DNA from: Treponema sp.
Lineage (GTDB): Bacteria > Spirochaetota > Spirochaetia > Treponematales > Treponemataceae
DNA: 10,373 bases
NCBI GenBank assembly: GCA_017390125.1
Contig: JAFPCT010000178.1
Span: 1-10,373 of the forward strand
Direction: 5' to 3'
Part shown: positions 1 through 6,561 of the stretch, in pieces
Position numbering within the stretch: position 1 is the stretch's first letter
How the letters are laid out: every line of letters begins with the position of its first letter
Notes under the pieces: generated by a model
The model's database searches: none
Seen by the model: only the letters and a program-made list of their open reading frames with translations
What the model was told of the DNA's origin: nothing
Made by a program: the position numbers and the translations under genes

Positions 1-2
1 AT

Positions 3-34
3 GTATTTTTGTAAGCTTACAGATACAAAAATAC
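3..34. repeat. 11-bp perfect inverted repeat at window edge
   Basis: The arms GTATTTTTGTA (3-13) and TACAAAAATAC (24-34) are perfect reverse complements around a 10-nt spacer. A second palindrome, GTAAGCTTAC (11-20), overlaps the left arm and the spacer. The repeat lies downstream of the 123-431 gene and its terminator, in very AT-rich DNA. It could be an operator, a recombination site or a weak hairpin. AT-rich sequence also yields such repeats by chance, and the window edge hides the left context. Confidence 0.35.
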
Positions 35-70
35 TACAAAACAAAATGGAATACTAACAGTTATTATATA

Positions 71-104
71 AAAAGAAAACTCCTGATATTCAACTATCAG
101 GAGT
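71..104 (-). terminator. Rho-independent terminator of the HTH gene
   Basis: On the minus strand the arms ACTCCTGATA and TATCAGGAGT (95-104 and 79-88 in window coordinates) form a perfect 10-bp stem with a 6-nt loop. They are followed at once by a T-rich tract, TTTCTTTT. The hairpin begins about 18 nt after the stop codon of the minus-strand gene at 123-431, as expected for that gene's own terminator. On the plus strand the stem is not followed by a T tract, so it should act in one direction only. Confidence 0.8.
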
Positions 105-122
105 GAGATATATTTATTGTTT

Positions 123-431
123 CTACTTTTTAAACTTACCTATTTTATACTTTTTACCAGCTTCAATTATTTCGTCAAGGTAATATCTTAATTCTTTCCA
201 ACCTAATTTCTTCTTACCTTTAGGTAATTTCTTCTCTTCTACTAACTTATCGAATCTGCTTGGAGAAATACCTAATTCTATAGCAGCTCTTTCTTTACTA
301 ACAGGTTCGTGTGCTATTAATTTTAATATCTCAAGAGCTTGTTCTTCTTCAATCTCTGAGTTGCCAACATCAATATCATTAAGCTTCTCTTTCAGTGTTT
401 TTACAAATACTTCTTTTATGAGTGTATTCAT
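123..431 (-). CDS. Small helix-turn-helix protein, excisionase/AlpA-like (hypothetical)
   Basis: This is a 102-residue basic protein that I cannot assign to a named family. Residues 44-68 (VSKERAAIELGISPSRFDKL and following) read as a helix-turn-helix, with ISPSRFDKLVEE as likely recognition helix. It is followed by a Lys-rich turn (KLPKGKKKLGWKE, 69-80) and a last helix. This resembles the winged or MerR-like DNA-binding domain of excisionases and AlpA-type regulators of prophages and integrative elements. The N-terminus (1-40) is acidic and helical. The gene is much richer in A+T than the genes to its right and has its own terminator. No Shine-Dalgarno precedes the ATG; a TATAAT lies 5 nt upstream instead. 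DNA binding is inferred from the motif. The link to a mobile element is suggestive only, because no integrase or phage gene is visible. It could also be a packaging or replication accessory protein with a similar fold. Confidence 0.7.
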   Translation of the reverse strand: MNTLIKEVFVKTLKEKLNDIDVGNSEIEEEQALEILKLIAHEPVSKERAAIELGISPSRFDKLVEEKKLPKGKKKLGWKELRYYLDEIIEAGKKYKIGKFKK

Positions 432-436
432 ATAAT

Positions 437-442
437 ATTATA
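437..442 (-). promoter_or_regulatory. Putative -10 box of the HTH gene, leaderless arrangement
   Basis: A perfect TATAAT reads on the minus strand and ends 5 nt before the ATG at 431. Transcription would then start at or next to the start codon, and no ribosome binding site is present. No convincing -35 element is seen, and the surrounding DNA is so AT-rich that a chance match is possible. Confidence 0.4.
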
Positions 443-509
443 AATAAAAATATACCAGTTATTGCTAAATATAAGTAAAGTAAATGTAAGTCGTTTAATG
501 GTATTCCTA

Positions 510-536
510 TATAATAATCGTATCTTGATTTAAGGA
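510..536 (+). promoter_or_regulatory. -10 box and ribosome binding site of the STAS gene
   Basis: TATAAT at 510-515 is a good -10 candidate, although the -35 region is weak. The Shine-Dalgarno TAAGGA (531-536) lies 6 nt before the ATG at 543 and fixes that start. Together with the minus-strand -10 box at 437-442 it makes the 432-542 gap a divergent promoter region. Confidence 0.5.
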
Positions 537-542
537 TTTACT

Positions 543-845
543 ATGTTTATTAATCAGTCACAAAACGATGCAACTGTTAAATTTGATGTAGAAGGCCGTC
601 TGGACACTACAACTGCTCCTCAGCTTGAGGAAGCTGTAAAACAGGGAGCTAAAAACAAAAAGACTATGATTATGGATCTTTCTAAAGTTGAATATGTCTC
701 AAGTTCAGGACTTCGAGTAATTCTTCTTGCCCACAAAATAATGGCTGCAACAAAAGGAAAGCTCATTATTCAGCATCCGTCTGAATTCTGTATGCAGGTT
801 TTCATTGCAACCGGCATGGATTCAATCCTTTCAATTTCTGTCTGA
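543..845 (+). CDS. STAS-domain anti-sigma-factor antagonist (SpoIIAA/RsbV-like)
   Basis: This 100-residue soluble protein is a single STAS domain of full length for the family. The hallmark motif is MDLSKVEYVSSSGLRVILL (44-62). By alignment with SpoIIAA/RsbV, Ser54 (middle Ser of VSSSGL) is the probable site phosphorylated by a partner HATPase-type kinase. Known family behaviour: the unphosphorylated form binds and sequesters the kinase, freeing that kinase's target, while the phosphorylated form does not. The gene has a good ribosome binding site (TAAGGA) and a TATAAT box upstream. It converges on a phosphatase/kinase receptor whose stop codon lies only 9 nt away, and that receptor is the obvious partner. 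No sigma factor gene is visible, so the final target is unknown. It may be a protein other than a sigma factor. The family call is secure; the partnership is inferred from proximity and domain logic. Confidence 0.93.
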   Translation: MFINQSQNDATVKFDVEGRLDTTTAPQLEEAVKQGAKNKKTMIMDLSKVEYVSSSGLRVILLAHKIMAATKGKLIIQHPSEFCMQVFIATGMDSILSISV

Positions 846-854
846 TCTCCGGAC

Positions 855-2873
855 TTACAGTTTTTTTTCGATGTAAAGGATATTGCTTCCGTTTTCAAAT
901 CTGTATTCAACCTTATCCATGAATTTCTTCGTAAGGAAAATGCCCAGTCCGCCGATGTTACGCTCTTCGGCGCTCAAGGTAATGTCCGGATCCGGCTTTT
1001 CCAATGGATTGAATGGTACTCCCTGGTCTGAGAATTCTATGCAGAGTCTTTCCGGATTATCTTTCAGCTGAGAAACAATCTTTACTTTTCCATTGCCGTC
1101 CTTGTAGGCGTAATGTGCTATGTTCACGAATATTTCTTCCACTGCAAGGTCAATTTTGTTGTCTGTTTCCGGTGAAAGTTCTGTTTTTACGCTTGATTTT
1201 GCAAAAGCCAGTACTTCGTCAAGGTATTTGTCGTCCGCGTCGAATACGCGGGTTTTCGTGTTTCCTGAATCATCAAGTTCTTTAAGCATAAATGAAAGCA
1301 TGGTTATATCGTCGAACTGAGCCGCTCCTTTTTTAAATTTTTCGATTTCCGAAGAAACTTTTTCAATCAGAACTCTGCTGGTTATTTCAGTGTTTTCTGG
1401 GAATTTTGAAATCACGTTGAAAAGCTGCTCTTCGCCGAAAAGCTGATGATCCGTGTCTGTGGCTTCTGTAACTCCGTCCGTATAGATGAACAGTCCCGAA
1501 TATTTTGCAAGCTGAACCTTGTGCTCTTTGTACTGGGTGTTGTCCAGTGCGGCAAGCATGATACCGCTTACTTCTCTCAGGAATGTAAGTTTTCCGTCAT
1601 TGTAAATTATCGGTGCATTGTGACCTGCATTTGAAAAAATCATTTCGCCGGTCTCAAGATCTATTCTGGCAATCCATGTCGTAACGAAAAGCCCCTGGGG
1701 ATTTTCCGTGGAAAGCTGGGCGTTCGTCCTGGTAAGAACTTCTCCCGGGGAAAATTTCTGCATCGCATAGTTTTTTATTAATGCCTTTGAGACTACCATG
1801 AACATTGCGGCTGGAATTCCTTTTCCGCTTACGTCTCCGATTACAAGCCATAAAGTATGGCTGTCCGAAAAGAAGAAGTCGTAGAAATCGCCGCCCACTT
1901 CCTTTGCGGGAACCATGGAAGCGAAAAGCTCAACTTCCGGATGCTCCTGGTAAGGCGAAAAGTTTTTCGGAAGCATTCCGTCCTGAATTCCTGTGGCAAC
2001 GGCAAGCTCAACGCTTATCCTTTCCTTTTCCGAAGTAATCTGCATCAGGTTTTTGATGTATTCCTGAAGGTCGATTCCCATTTTATAAATGGCCCGGGCA
2101 AGGGTTTCAATTTCGTCTTTTGTATGGATTTCCTGCAGTTTTCCCGAAAAATGAGCGTTCTGTGAAATGAAGCTGTCTGTTTCCTTTGTAATGTCGATTA
2201 TCGGGCGGATAAAGTGCCTGCTCAGGAAGAAGCTGATGAGAATCACAAAGAAAATTCCTGCAATCGGACCGTAAATCATGTCGGCACGGACGTACCTGTG
2301 CAGAATGCGGCTGATGTCGTCAAGCTTATGCTCTACGCAGACAATTGCCACGGTTTCCCCTGATGAATTCTTTACCGGCATGGAAATTCGGGCCCTTGCA
2401 CCTACGTGGGAAAAGTAGTCGTAGTCTACGATTGGGATTCCCTGCTCCATGATTTTTTTGTACCTCTGTGCAGAAGAGTCAGAGGATTTTTCCCTGAAAC
2501 CTGCCGGATACGGATGATATTTGTTCAGAAGGTTATTGTTTACTGTATTGAATACATATGTTTTTTCCCCACAGTCAGGAAGGTCCGGTTTTATAAGGTA
2601 GATGAAACTTGCGTTCATAGTCTGGGTAAGCATGTGCAAGTGGTCAAAGGCGTCTTTGTATTCTGTGCTTTCATCACCTTCCGAGATGTATTTGTCAATC
2701 TTGTCTGCGTCAAAATATGAGGAGGCAGTCATGGATATCTGTGCCAGAAATTCATCATATGTACTTTGTATGAGTTTTTTCATCTCAACGTAGTCGAATA
2801 TGAGGTTTACAATTATTAGTATGCTGGAAAAAAATATAATCTCCGTAACCAGCTTTCTGGTGACTTTTGCCAT
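855..2873 (-). CDS. Membrane receptor with HAMP, PP2C/SpoIIE phosphatase and HATPase kinase domains (RsbU-like)
   Basis: The 672-residue product has, in order: a membrane helix (about 10-27); an extracytoplasmic sensor region (28-198) that may be Cache-like; a second helix (199-219); a HAMP linker (222-274); a short coiled coil (280-298); a PP2C/SpoIIE phosphatase domain (about 300-532); and a C-terminal HATPase domain of the anti-sigma-factor kinase type (about 540-672). Phosphatase metal-site motifs are present: GGDFYDF (327-333; Asp329), GDVSGKG (346-352), YTDG (464-467) and DDITML (521-526). The HATPase has its N box (EEIFVNIAHYAY, 579-590; Asn584), G1-like DQGVPFNP (616-623) and GGLGIFL (641-647). 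The likely substrate is the STAS protein encoded convergently at 543-845. An outside signal would set the balance between dephosphorylating and phosphorylating it. Having both opposing activities in one chain is the notable feature. The ATG follows an extended -10 (TGCTATAAT) by 6 nt and has no Shine-Dalgarno. Domain calls are firm; signal and output are unknown. Confidence 0.93.
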   Translation of the reverse strand: MAKVTRKLVTEIIFFSSILIIVNLIFDYVEMKKLIQSTYDEFLAQISMTASSYFDADKIDKYISEGDESTEYKDAFDHLHMLTQTMNASFIYLIKPDLPDCGEKTYVFNTVNNNLLNKYHPYPAGFREKSSDSSAQRYKKIMEQGIPIVDYDYFSHVGARARISMPVKNSSGETVAIVCVEHKLDDISRILHRYVRADMIYGPIAGIFFVILISFFLSRHFIRPIIDITKETDSFISQNAHFSGKLQEIHTKDEIETLARAIYKMGIDLQEYIKNLMQITSEKERISVELAVATGIQDGMLPKNFSPYQEHPEVELFASMVPAKEVGGDFYDFFFSDSHTLWLVIGDVSGKGIPAAMFMVVSKALIKNYAMQKFSPGEVLTRTNAQLSTENPQGLFVTTWIARIDLETGEMIFSNAGHNAPIIYNDGKLTFLREVSGIMLAALDNTQYKEHKVQLAKYSGLFIYTDGVTEATDTDHQLFGEEQLFNVISKFPENTEITSRVLIEKVSSEIEKFKKGAAQFDDITMLSFMLKELDDSGNTKTRVFDADDKYLDEVLAFAKSSVKTELSPETDNKIDLAVEEIFVNIAHYAYKDGNGKVKIVSQLKDNPERLCIEFSDQGVPFNPLEKPDPDITLSAEERNIGGLGIFLTKKFMDKVEYRFENGSNILYIEKKL

Positions 2874-2879
2874 GAGTTA

Positions 2880-2888
2880 ATTATAGCA
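2880..2888 (-). promoter_or_regulatory. Extended -10 promoter of the receptor gene, leaderless arrangement
   Basis: On the minus strand TGCTATAAT is a perfect extended -10 (TGnTATAAT) ending 6 nt before the ATG at 2873. The expected transcription start therefore falls on the A of the start codon. There is no Shine-Dalgarno. A -35 element is poor, but extended -10 promoters often do without one. Confidence 0.65.
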
Positions 2889-2919
2889 CGAAAAGTTTTA
2901 TTGCACACATTTTTAAAAA

Positions 2920-2968
2920 TTGATTTTGTGACTGGGTATGTGTTAAACTTTTTGAACAATATTGGAGG
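2920..2968 (+). promoter_or_regulatory. Promoter and ribosome binding site of the TIGR03546-TIGR03545-uppP operon
   Basis: TTGATT (2920-2925) and TAAACT (2944-2949) lie 18 nt apart, and the second is preceded by TGT, giving an extended -10. The strong Shine-Dalgarno GGAGG (2964-2968) is 4 nt before the ATG at 2973, which favours that start over an upstream in-frame TTG at 2901 that has no such site. A 12-nt palindrome, ATTTTTAAAAAT (2909-2920), sits between this promoter and the divergent receptor promoter. Confidence 0.55.
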
Positions 2969-2972
2969 AAAA

Positions 2973-3488
2973 ATGCTAAGTTACATCGTGAATTTCTTCA
3001 AGGTTTTGAATTCAAATTCAAAACCATCCCAGATTGCAAATTCGTTTTGTATTGGTCTTATTCTTGGGTTTATGCCTAAAAACAATGTTCTCTGGTACAT
3101 CCTGCTGGTTTTCTTTGCCTTTGTCCGGATAAACAAATGCGGTTACTGCATCATGATTCTGCTGGGCTCATTATTCGCGTACCTTCTGGACGGTTTTTTT
3201 GATTCAATCGGTTATGCCGTGCTTACATTTGAACCTATGGAAGCTGTATTTGCCGGGCTTCTGGACATTCCTTTTGTTGGATTTACGAAATTCAATAATT
3301 CCGTTGTCTGCGGCTCCTTTATTTTCGGGCTTCTGTGCTATCTTCCGCTGTTTTTACTGGTATGCGTTTTCATTAAATTCTGGCGGAACACCCTTGCTCC
3401 TGTTCTGATTAATTCAAAGCTGTTCAAGGCGCTCTGTAAGATTCCTCTTGCAGGAAAAATCGTTTCGCTGGTTTCTGATTCAGAGTAG
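2973..3488 (+). CDS. TIGR03546-family small integral membrane protein
   Basis: The product has 171 residues from the ATG chosen by its GGAGG site. The N-terminal stretch FFKVLNSNSKPSQIANSFCIG (about 8-28) followed by LILGFMPKNNVLWY (29-42) is the pattern I recognise from TIGR03546, a family distantly like DUF2062. I see three or four hydrophobic segments: about 25-60 (two closely spaced), 60-80, and 118-140. The C-terminus is short and amphipathic. The function of the family is unknown. It is typically encoded next to a TIGR03545 gene, exactly as here, where that gene follows after 9 nt and its Shine-Dalgarno overlaps this stop codon. A role as membrane partner of the AsmA-like downstream protein is my inference. 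The family name comes from memory of the sequence pattern, not from a search. Confidence 0.82.
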   Translation: MLSYIVNFFKVLNSNSKPSQIANSFCIGLILGFMPKNNVLWYILLVFFAFVRINKCGYCIMILLGSLFAYLLDGFFDSIGYAVLTFEPMEAVFAGLLDIPFVGFTKFNNSVVCGSFIFGLLCYLPLFLLVCVFIKFWRNTLAPVLINSKLFKALCKIPLAGKIVSLVSDSE

Positions 3489-3492
3489 GAGG
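3487..3492 (+). promoter_or_regulatory. Ribosome binding site overlapping the upstream stop codon
   Basis: AGGAGG (3487-3492) shares two bases with the TAG stop (3486-3488) of the TIGR03546 gene and lies 5 nt before the ATG at 3498. Ribosomes ending on the first gene would sit on the start site of the second, which suggests coupled translation and balanced output of the two proteins. Confidence 0.75.
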
Positions 3493-3497
3493 ACTGT

Positions 3498-5690
3498 ATG
3501 GCTAAAAAAACTGAAAAAACTGTAAAAGCAAAAAAAGCGAAGACTGTTCCTGCTAAAAAACTTCCTGGACTTTTGAAGAAGGCTTACACGCCGGAGCAGT
3601 TTGAGAAGAAAATAATTTCTAAGATCTATATCGAGACAGATAAAAAACTTATTGAATCCCTGTTTTCTGCAGGAAAGGACAAAAAGGGAAACAAAGTGTT
3701 CCAGATTGACAGGACAGCTTCTCTTCCTAAATCTGATTTCAACCGGGCAAAATTCGTTGCAAAGAACATAAGTCAGCAGAAAGCATCTTTCAAGCTTGTC
3801 CCGTTCATTGCGGCGGTGAGCTTTGTCTGCATTCTTTCACTGTTTGTTGCATTGTTTAAAAATGTTGCTGTAAAAAAACTTCTTGTAACTTCAATGCAGA
3901 ATATCTTCCTTGCGAAGACAGACATCGGAAACGTTGACTTTAAGATTTTAGGCGCGTCCCTGCAGATTGATTCCCTTGCCCAGGCGGACAAGGACGCTCC
4001 GATGAAAAACCTCTTTGAAATTGACAGCATTCACTTGGATTTGAACCTTCCGGATCTGCTACGGGGAAAATTCCACGCGGAGACGATGGAAGTTACCGGA
4101 GTTGCCCTTGGTACAGAACGAAAGGTTTCAGGCGAGCTTGTTTTTGCACCTCAGTCAAAAGAAGTAAAAAAAGCGGAGAAGGTTTCGGCTCAGAAGTCCG
4201 GTGATTTTGCCGGAAATGCGGCAAAATCTCTTGAAGCAATGTTCAGCAGCTATGATCCAGAGAACATGCTTTCCGGCATTCAGAATGATTTGAAGTCTCC
4301 GAAAGTCGCCGAATCAATTTCTGCAGACGTTACTGCCAAGGTTGCAAAATGGAAGAATGTTCCTGCTGAATATCAGAAGACGATTGAAAAAATTACTGCC
4401 GATGTGAACGAGATTGCGGGCACTGACTGGTCAAAGTTTAATGATCCTGTAAAAATAAAGAACGCTTTGGAAAAGATTTCTTCAATTTACAAGGAAGCAG
4501 AAGCAGTTAAGTCAAAAATCAAGGAAACTTCCGATGGCATTGCCTCTGACGCCGCTGCAGTAAATGGATATTCAAAGCAGATGCAGTCTGCAATAAAGAG
4601 CGATTCGGCTCTTGTTGATTCAAAAATAAGCGAGATGAAGAAATCTTTCTCTCCTGCCGGTCTGAAAGGGGTTATGAATGACGCTCTTCAGTCAGTTCTT
4701 TATTCTGTTGCCGGAAAATATTATCCTTATGCAAATATGGCAGTTAATGCCGCAATGAATTCAAAAGGCTCCGGCAAGTCTTCTGCAAAAGCAAAGGATA
4801 CAGGCAAAGAAAAGAAGGAAAAGAAAGCTTCTTCCAAAAAGGTCAGGGTTTTCCGCAGCCGTTCTGCCGGCCGCGACGTTTATTACAGAAAAGATGTCGT
4901 TCCGCGGCTTCTTATTGAAAAGGTAAAGGCAAGCGGTTATGAATACAAAACATCTGCCCTTCTTTTTGAAGGTACTGCAGAAGAAATTTCCAGCGACCAG
5001 AATATGCGCGGAAACCCTGCTACGGTAAACGCATCATTCAATGTTGCCGGTGGAAAGAGCCGGGTTTCTGCTGTCGTTGATGCCCGGGAAAACTCTGACG
5101 CAAAGCTCATTCAGGCAAGCTATTCAGGAAAAGGCTTCCCGATAGAAGCCGATGCAGAAGTGTTCAAGCTTGATTCCGACTCTGTGATCAATGCAAAAAT
5201 GACTTGTGATCCGGACGGAAGTTTTTCTATCGGCGGAACGCTGGACCTTAAGATCAAGGATATTTCCGGCATGGAATTTTCACCGGAAAAAGTTTCTGCG
5301 CTTTACGGAAAGGCTTTGAAAGGAATAAAGACCCTTTCGCTGGGATTTGTCATTTCTTCTGATTCAAACGGACTTTCAGTTCAGTTAACTGATTTTGACA
5401 AGGCAGCCGCTCAGATTGCCTCTCCTGTTTCAAAGGCCCTTTCTTCAGAATTGAATGCAATTGCCGATGATGCAAGAAAACAGGTTTCGGCTCTTCTTGC
5501 AGAAAAGAACAGCGGCGTAACTGCTTCAATCAAAGAGTTCGGGGACATTCAGTCCTCTCTTTCAAAGGAGCTTGCTTCTGCCAATAATCTGGAAAAGGTT
5601 CTCGACCAGAAGAAAAAGGATCTTATGGCAAAATCCGGCGCAGGATCTGCCCAGGATGCCGCAAACAAACTGTTGAACAAATTATTCTAA
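3498..5690 (+). CDS. TIGR03545-family AsmA-like membrane-anchored protein
   Basis: This 730-residue protein matches my memory of TIGR03545, the usual neighbour of TIGR03546. A Lys/Ala-rich cytoplasmic N-terminus (1-98) precedes one membrane helix (about 99-120). The rest is probably periplasmic. Residues 125-215 (KKLLVTSMQNIFLAKTDIGN onward) resemble the AsmA-type N-terminal beta repeat, with alternating hydrophobic residues and the phrase GKFHAETMEVTGVALG. Residues 240-400 are helical and probably coiled-coil. A strongly basic linker follows (422-448). Residues 455-635 are again beta-rich (RLLIEKVKASGYEYKTSALL, and SFSIGGTLDLKIKD), and the tail (636-730) is helical. AsmA-like proteins in other bacteria take part in moving phospholipid between membranes or in outer-membrane biogenesis, so a similar envelope lipid role is inferred, not shown. 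It lies between the TIGR03546 gene and uppP in one operon (13-nt gap to uppP). No enzyme motif is visible. Confidence 0.82.
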   Translation: MAKKTEKTVKAKKAKTVPAKKLPGLLKKAYTPEQFEKKIISKIYIETDKKLIESLFSAGKDKKGNKVFQIDRTASLPKSDFNRAKFVAKNISQQKASFKLVPFIAAVSFVCILSLFVALFKNVAVKKLLVTSMQNIFLAKTDIGNVDFKILGASLQIDSLAQADKDAPMKNLFEIDSIHLDLNLPDLLRGKFHAETMEVTGVALGTERKVSGELVFAPQSKEVKKAEKVSAQKSGDFAGNAAKSLEAMFSSYDPENMLSGIQNDLKSPKVAESISADVTAKVAKWKNVPAEYQKTIEKITADVNEIAGTDWSKFNDPVKIKNALEKISSIYKEAEAVKSKIKETSDGIASDAAAVNGYSKQMQSAIKSDSALVDSKISEMKKSFSPAGLKGVMNDALQSVLYSVAGKYYPYANMAVNAAMNSKGSGKSSAKAKDTGKEKKEKKASSKKVRVFRSRSAGRDVYYRKDVVPRLLIEKVKASGYEYKTSALLFEGTAEEISSDQNMRGNPATVNASFNVAGGKSRVSAVVDARENSDAKLIQASYSGKGFPIEADAEVFKLDSDSVINAKMTCDPDGSFSIGGTLDLKIKDISGMEFSPEKVSALYGKALKGIKTLSLGFVISSDSNGLSVQLTDFDKAAAQIASPVSKALSSELNAIADDARKQVSALLAEKNSGVTASIKEFGDIQSSLSKELASANNLEKVLDQKKKDLMAKSGAGSAQDAANKLLNKLF

Positions 5691-5703
5691 AAAAGAGGTT
5701 TAT

Positions 5704-6561
5704 ATGTCTATTTTTCAAGGTATTATTCTTGGAATCATTCAGGGAATCGGTGAATTTCTGCCGATTTCGTCTTCCGGTCATCTGGCTGTGGCAAAGCGTC
5801 TTTTCGGACTTTCTGAAGTGCCGATTCTTGTTGACGTGTTCCTTCATCTGGCAACTCTTCTTGCCGTAGTGCTTTTCTTCCGTAAAAAGATCTGGAATCT
5901 TCTTAAGATTATCGGACGCTGGATTTCCTGCAGGCCTCGTACAGAACCGGAGACAGAAGAAGATTTTATTTCCGGTACAGAAGAGCGGGGCCGCCGCACG
6001 ATTATCGCTGTTATTTTGAGTACCCTCGTAACTGGAGTTATAGGCGTGCTTACAAGCAAGCTTATTGACGACGGCACTATTTCTATAAAAGTTACATGCT
6101 GCGGTTTTATTGTAACTGCTGTACTTCTGGTCGTTTCATCGCTTATTGAAAAGTGCAATTTCTCTGAAAAGAAACTTGAGGCCCAGAAAAAAGGCATCGG
6201 CCCGGTTCAGGCACTGTTCATCGGATTGATGCAGGGTATTGGAACTTTGCCGGGAATCAGCCGTTCCGGCTCTACGATTGCAGGAAGCCAGTTTTGCGGC
6301 GTAAACAGGGCTGCTGCCGGTGAATATTCATTCATCGTTTCAATTCCGGCGATTCTTGGTGCATTTCTGCTTGAAGCAAAGGATTTAGGTGAAGTAGGGG
6401 GAACTGTAGGTGCGGCTCCGGTGATTGCTGGTTGTGCGTCCGCATTTGCATGGGGATACATTTCGCTTTCCCTCTTGATGAAACTTATTCGCAAGGGAAA
6501 GCTTGAGTGGTTTGCCTGCTATCTGATTCCGCTGGGAATCCTCGGGCTCATCTTTTTCTAA
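5704..6561 (+). CDS. uppP: Undecaprenyl-diphosphatase UppP (BacA)
   Basis: This 285-residue polytopic membrane protein removes one phosphate from undecaprenyl diphosphate. That regenerates the undecaprenyl phosphate carrier used for peptidoglycan and surface polysaccharide synthesis; in other bacteria it also gives bacitracin tolerance. Both family signatures are present. QGIGEFLPISSSGHL (13-27) carries Glu17, the Ser cluster 22-24 and His26. PGISRSGST (183-191) carries the catalytic Arg187. Length is normal for the family, with a slightly long, charged cytoplasmic loop (about 76-98, with EPETEEDF). The Shine-Dalgarno AGAGG (5694-5698) is 5 nt before the ATG. It is the last gene of the TIGR03546-TIGR03545-uppP operon. 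Its stop codon overlaps the stop of the opposing membrane-protein gene, and no terminator is visible between them, so the transcript should run into antisense of that gene. Confidence 0.97.
   Translation: MSIFQGIILGIIQGIGEFLPISSSGHLAVAKRLFGLSEVPILVDVFLHLATLLAVVLFFRKKIWNLLKIIGRWISCRPRTEPETEEDFISGTEERGRRTIIAVILSTLVTGVIGVLTSKLIDDGTISIKVTCCGFIVTAVLLVVSSLIEKCNFSEKKLEAQKKGIGPVQALFIGLMQGIGTLPGISRSGSTIAGSQFCGVNRAAAGEYSFIVSIPAILGAFLLEAKDLGEVGGTVGAAPVIAGCASAFAWGYISLSLLMKLIRKGKLEWFACYLIPLGILGLIFF

Noticed and set aside
842..868. T8 run (861-868) after the STAS stop codon, as a possible terminator
   Set aside because: The preceding sequence gives only a weak CTG/CAG stem, and the T run is explained by the Lys codons at the C-terminus of the minus-strand receptor gene.
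883..2793. Several open frames of 60-100 codons on the plus strand opposite the receptor gene
   Set aside because: They lack domain patterns and good start sites, and lie fully antisense to a gene with clear phosphatase and HATPase motifs.
2901..2972. TTG at 2901 as start of a longer TIGR03546 protein (24 extra residues)
   Set aside because: It has no ribosome binding site, its extension covers the likely promoter, and the ATG at 2973 has a strong GGAGG at proper spacing.
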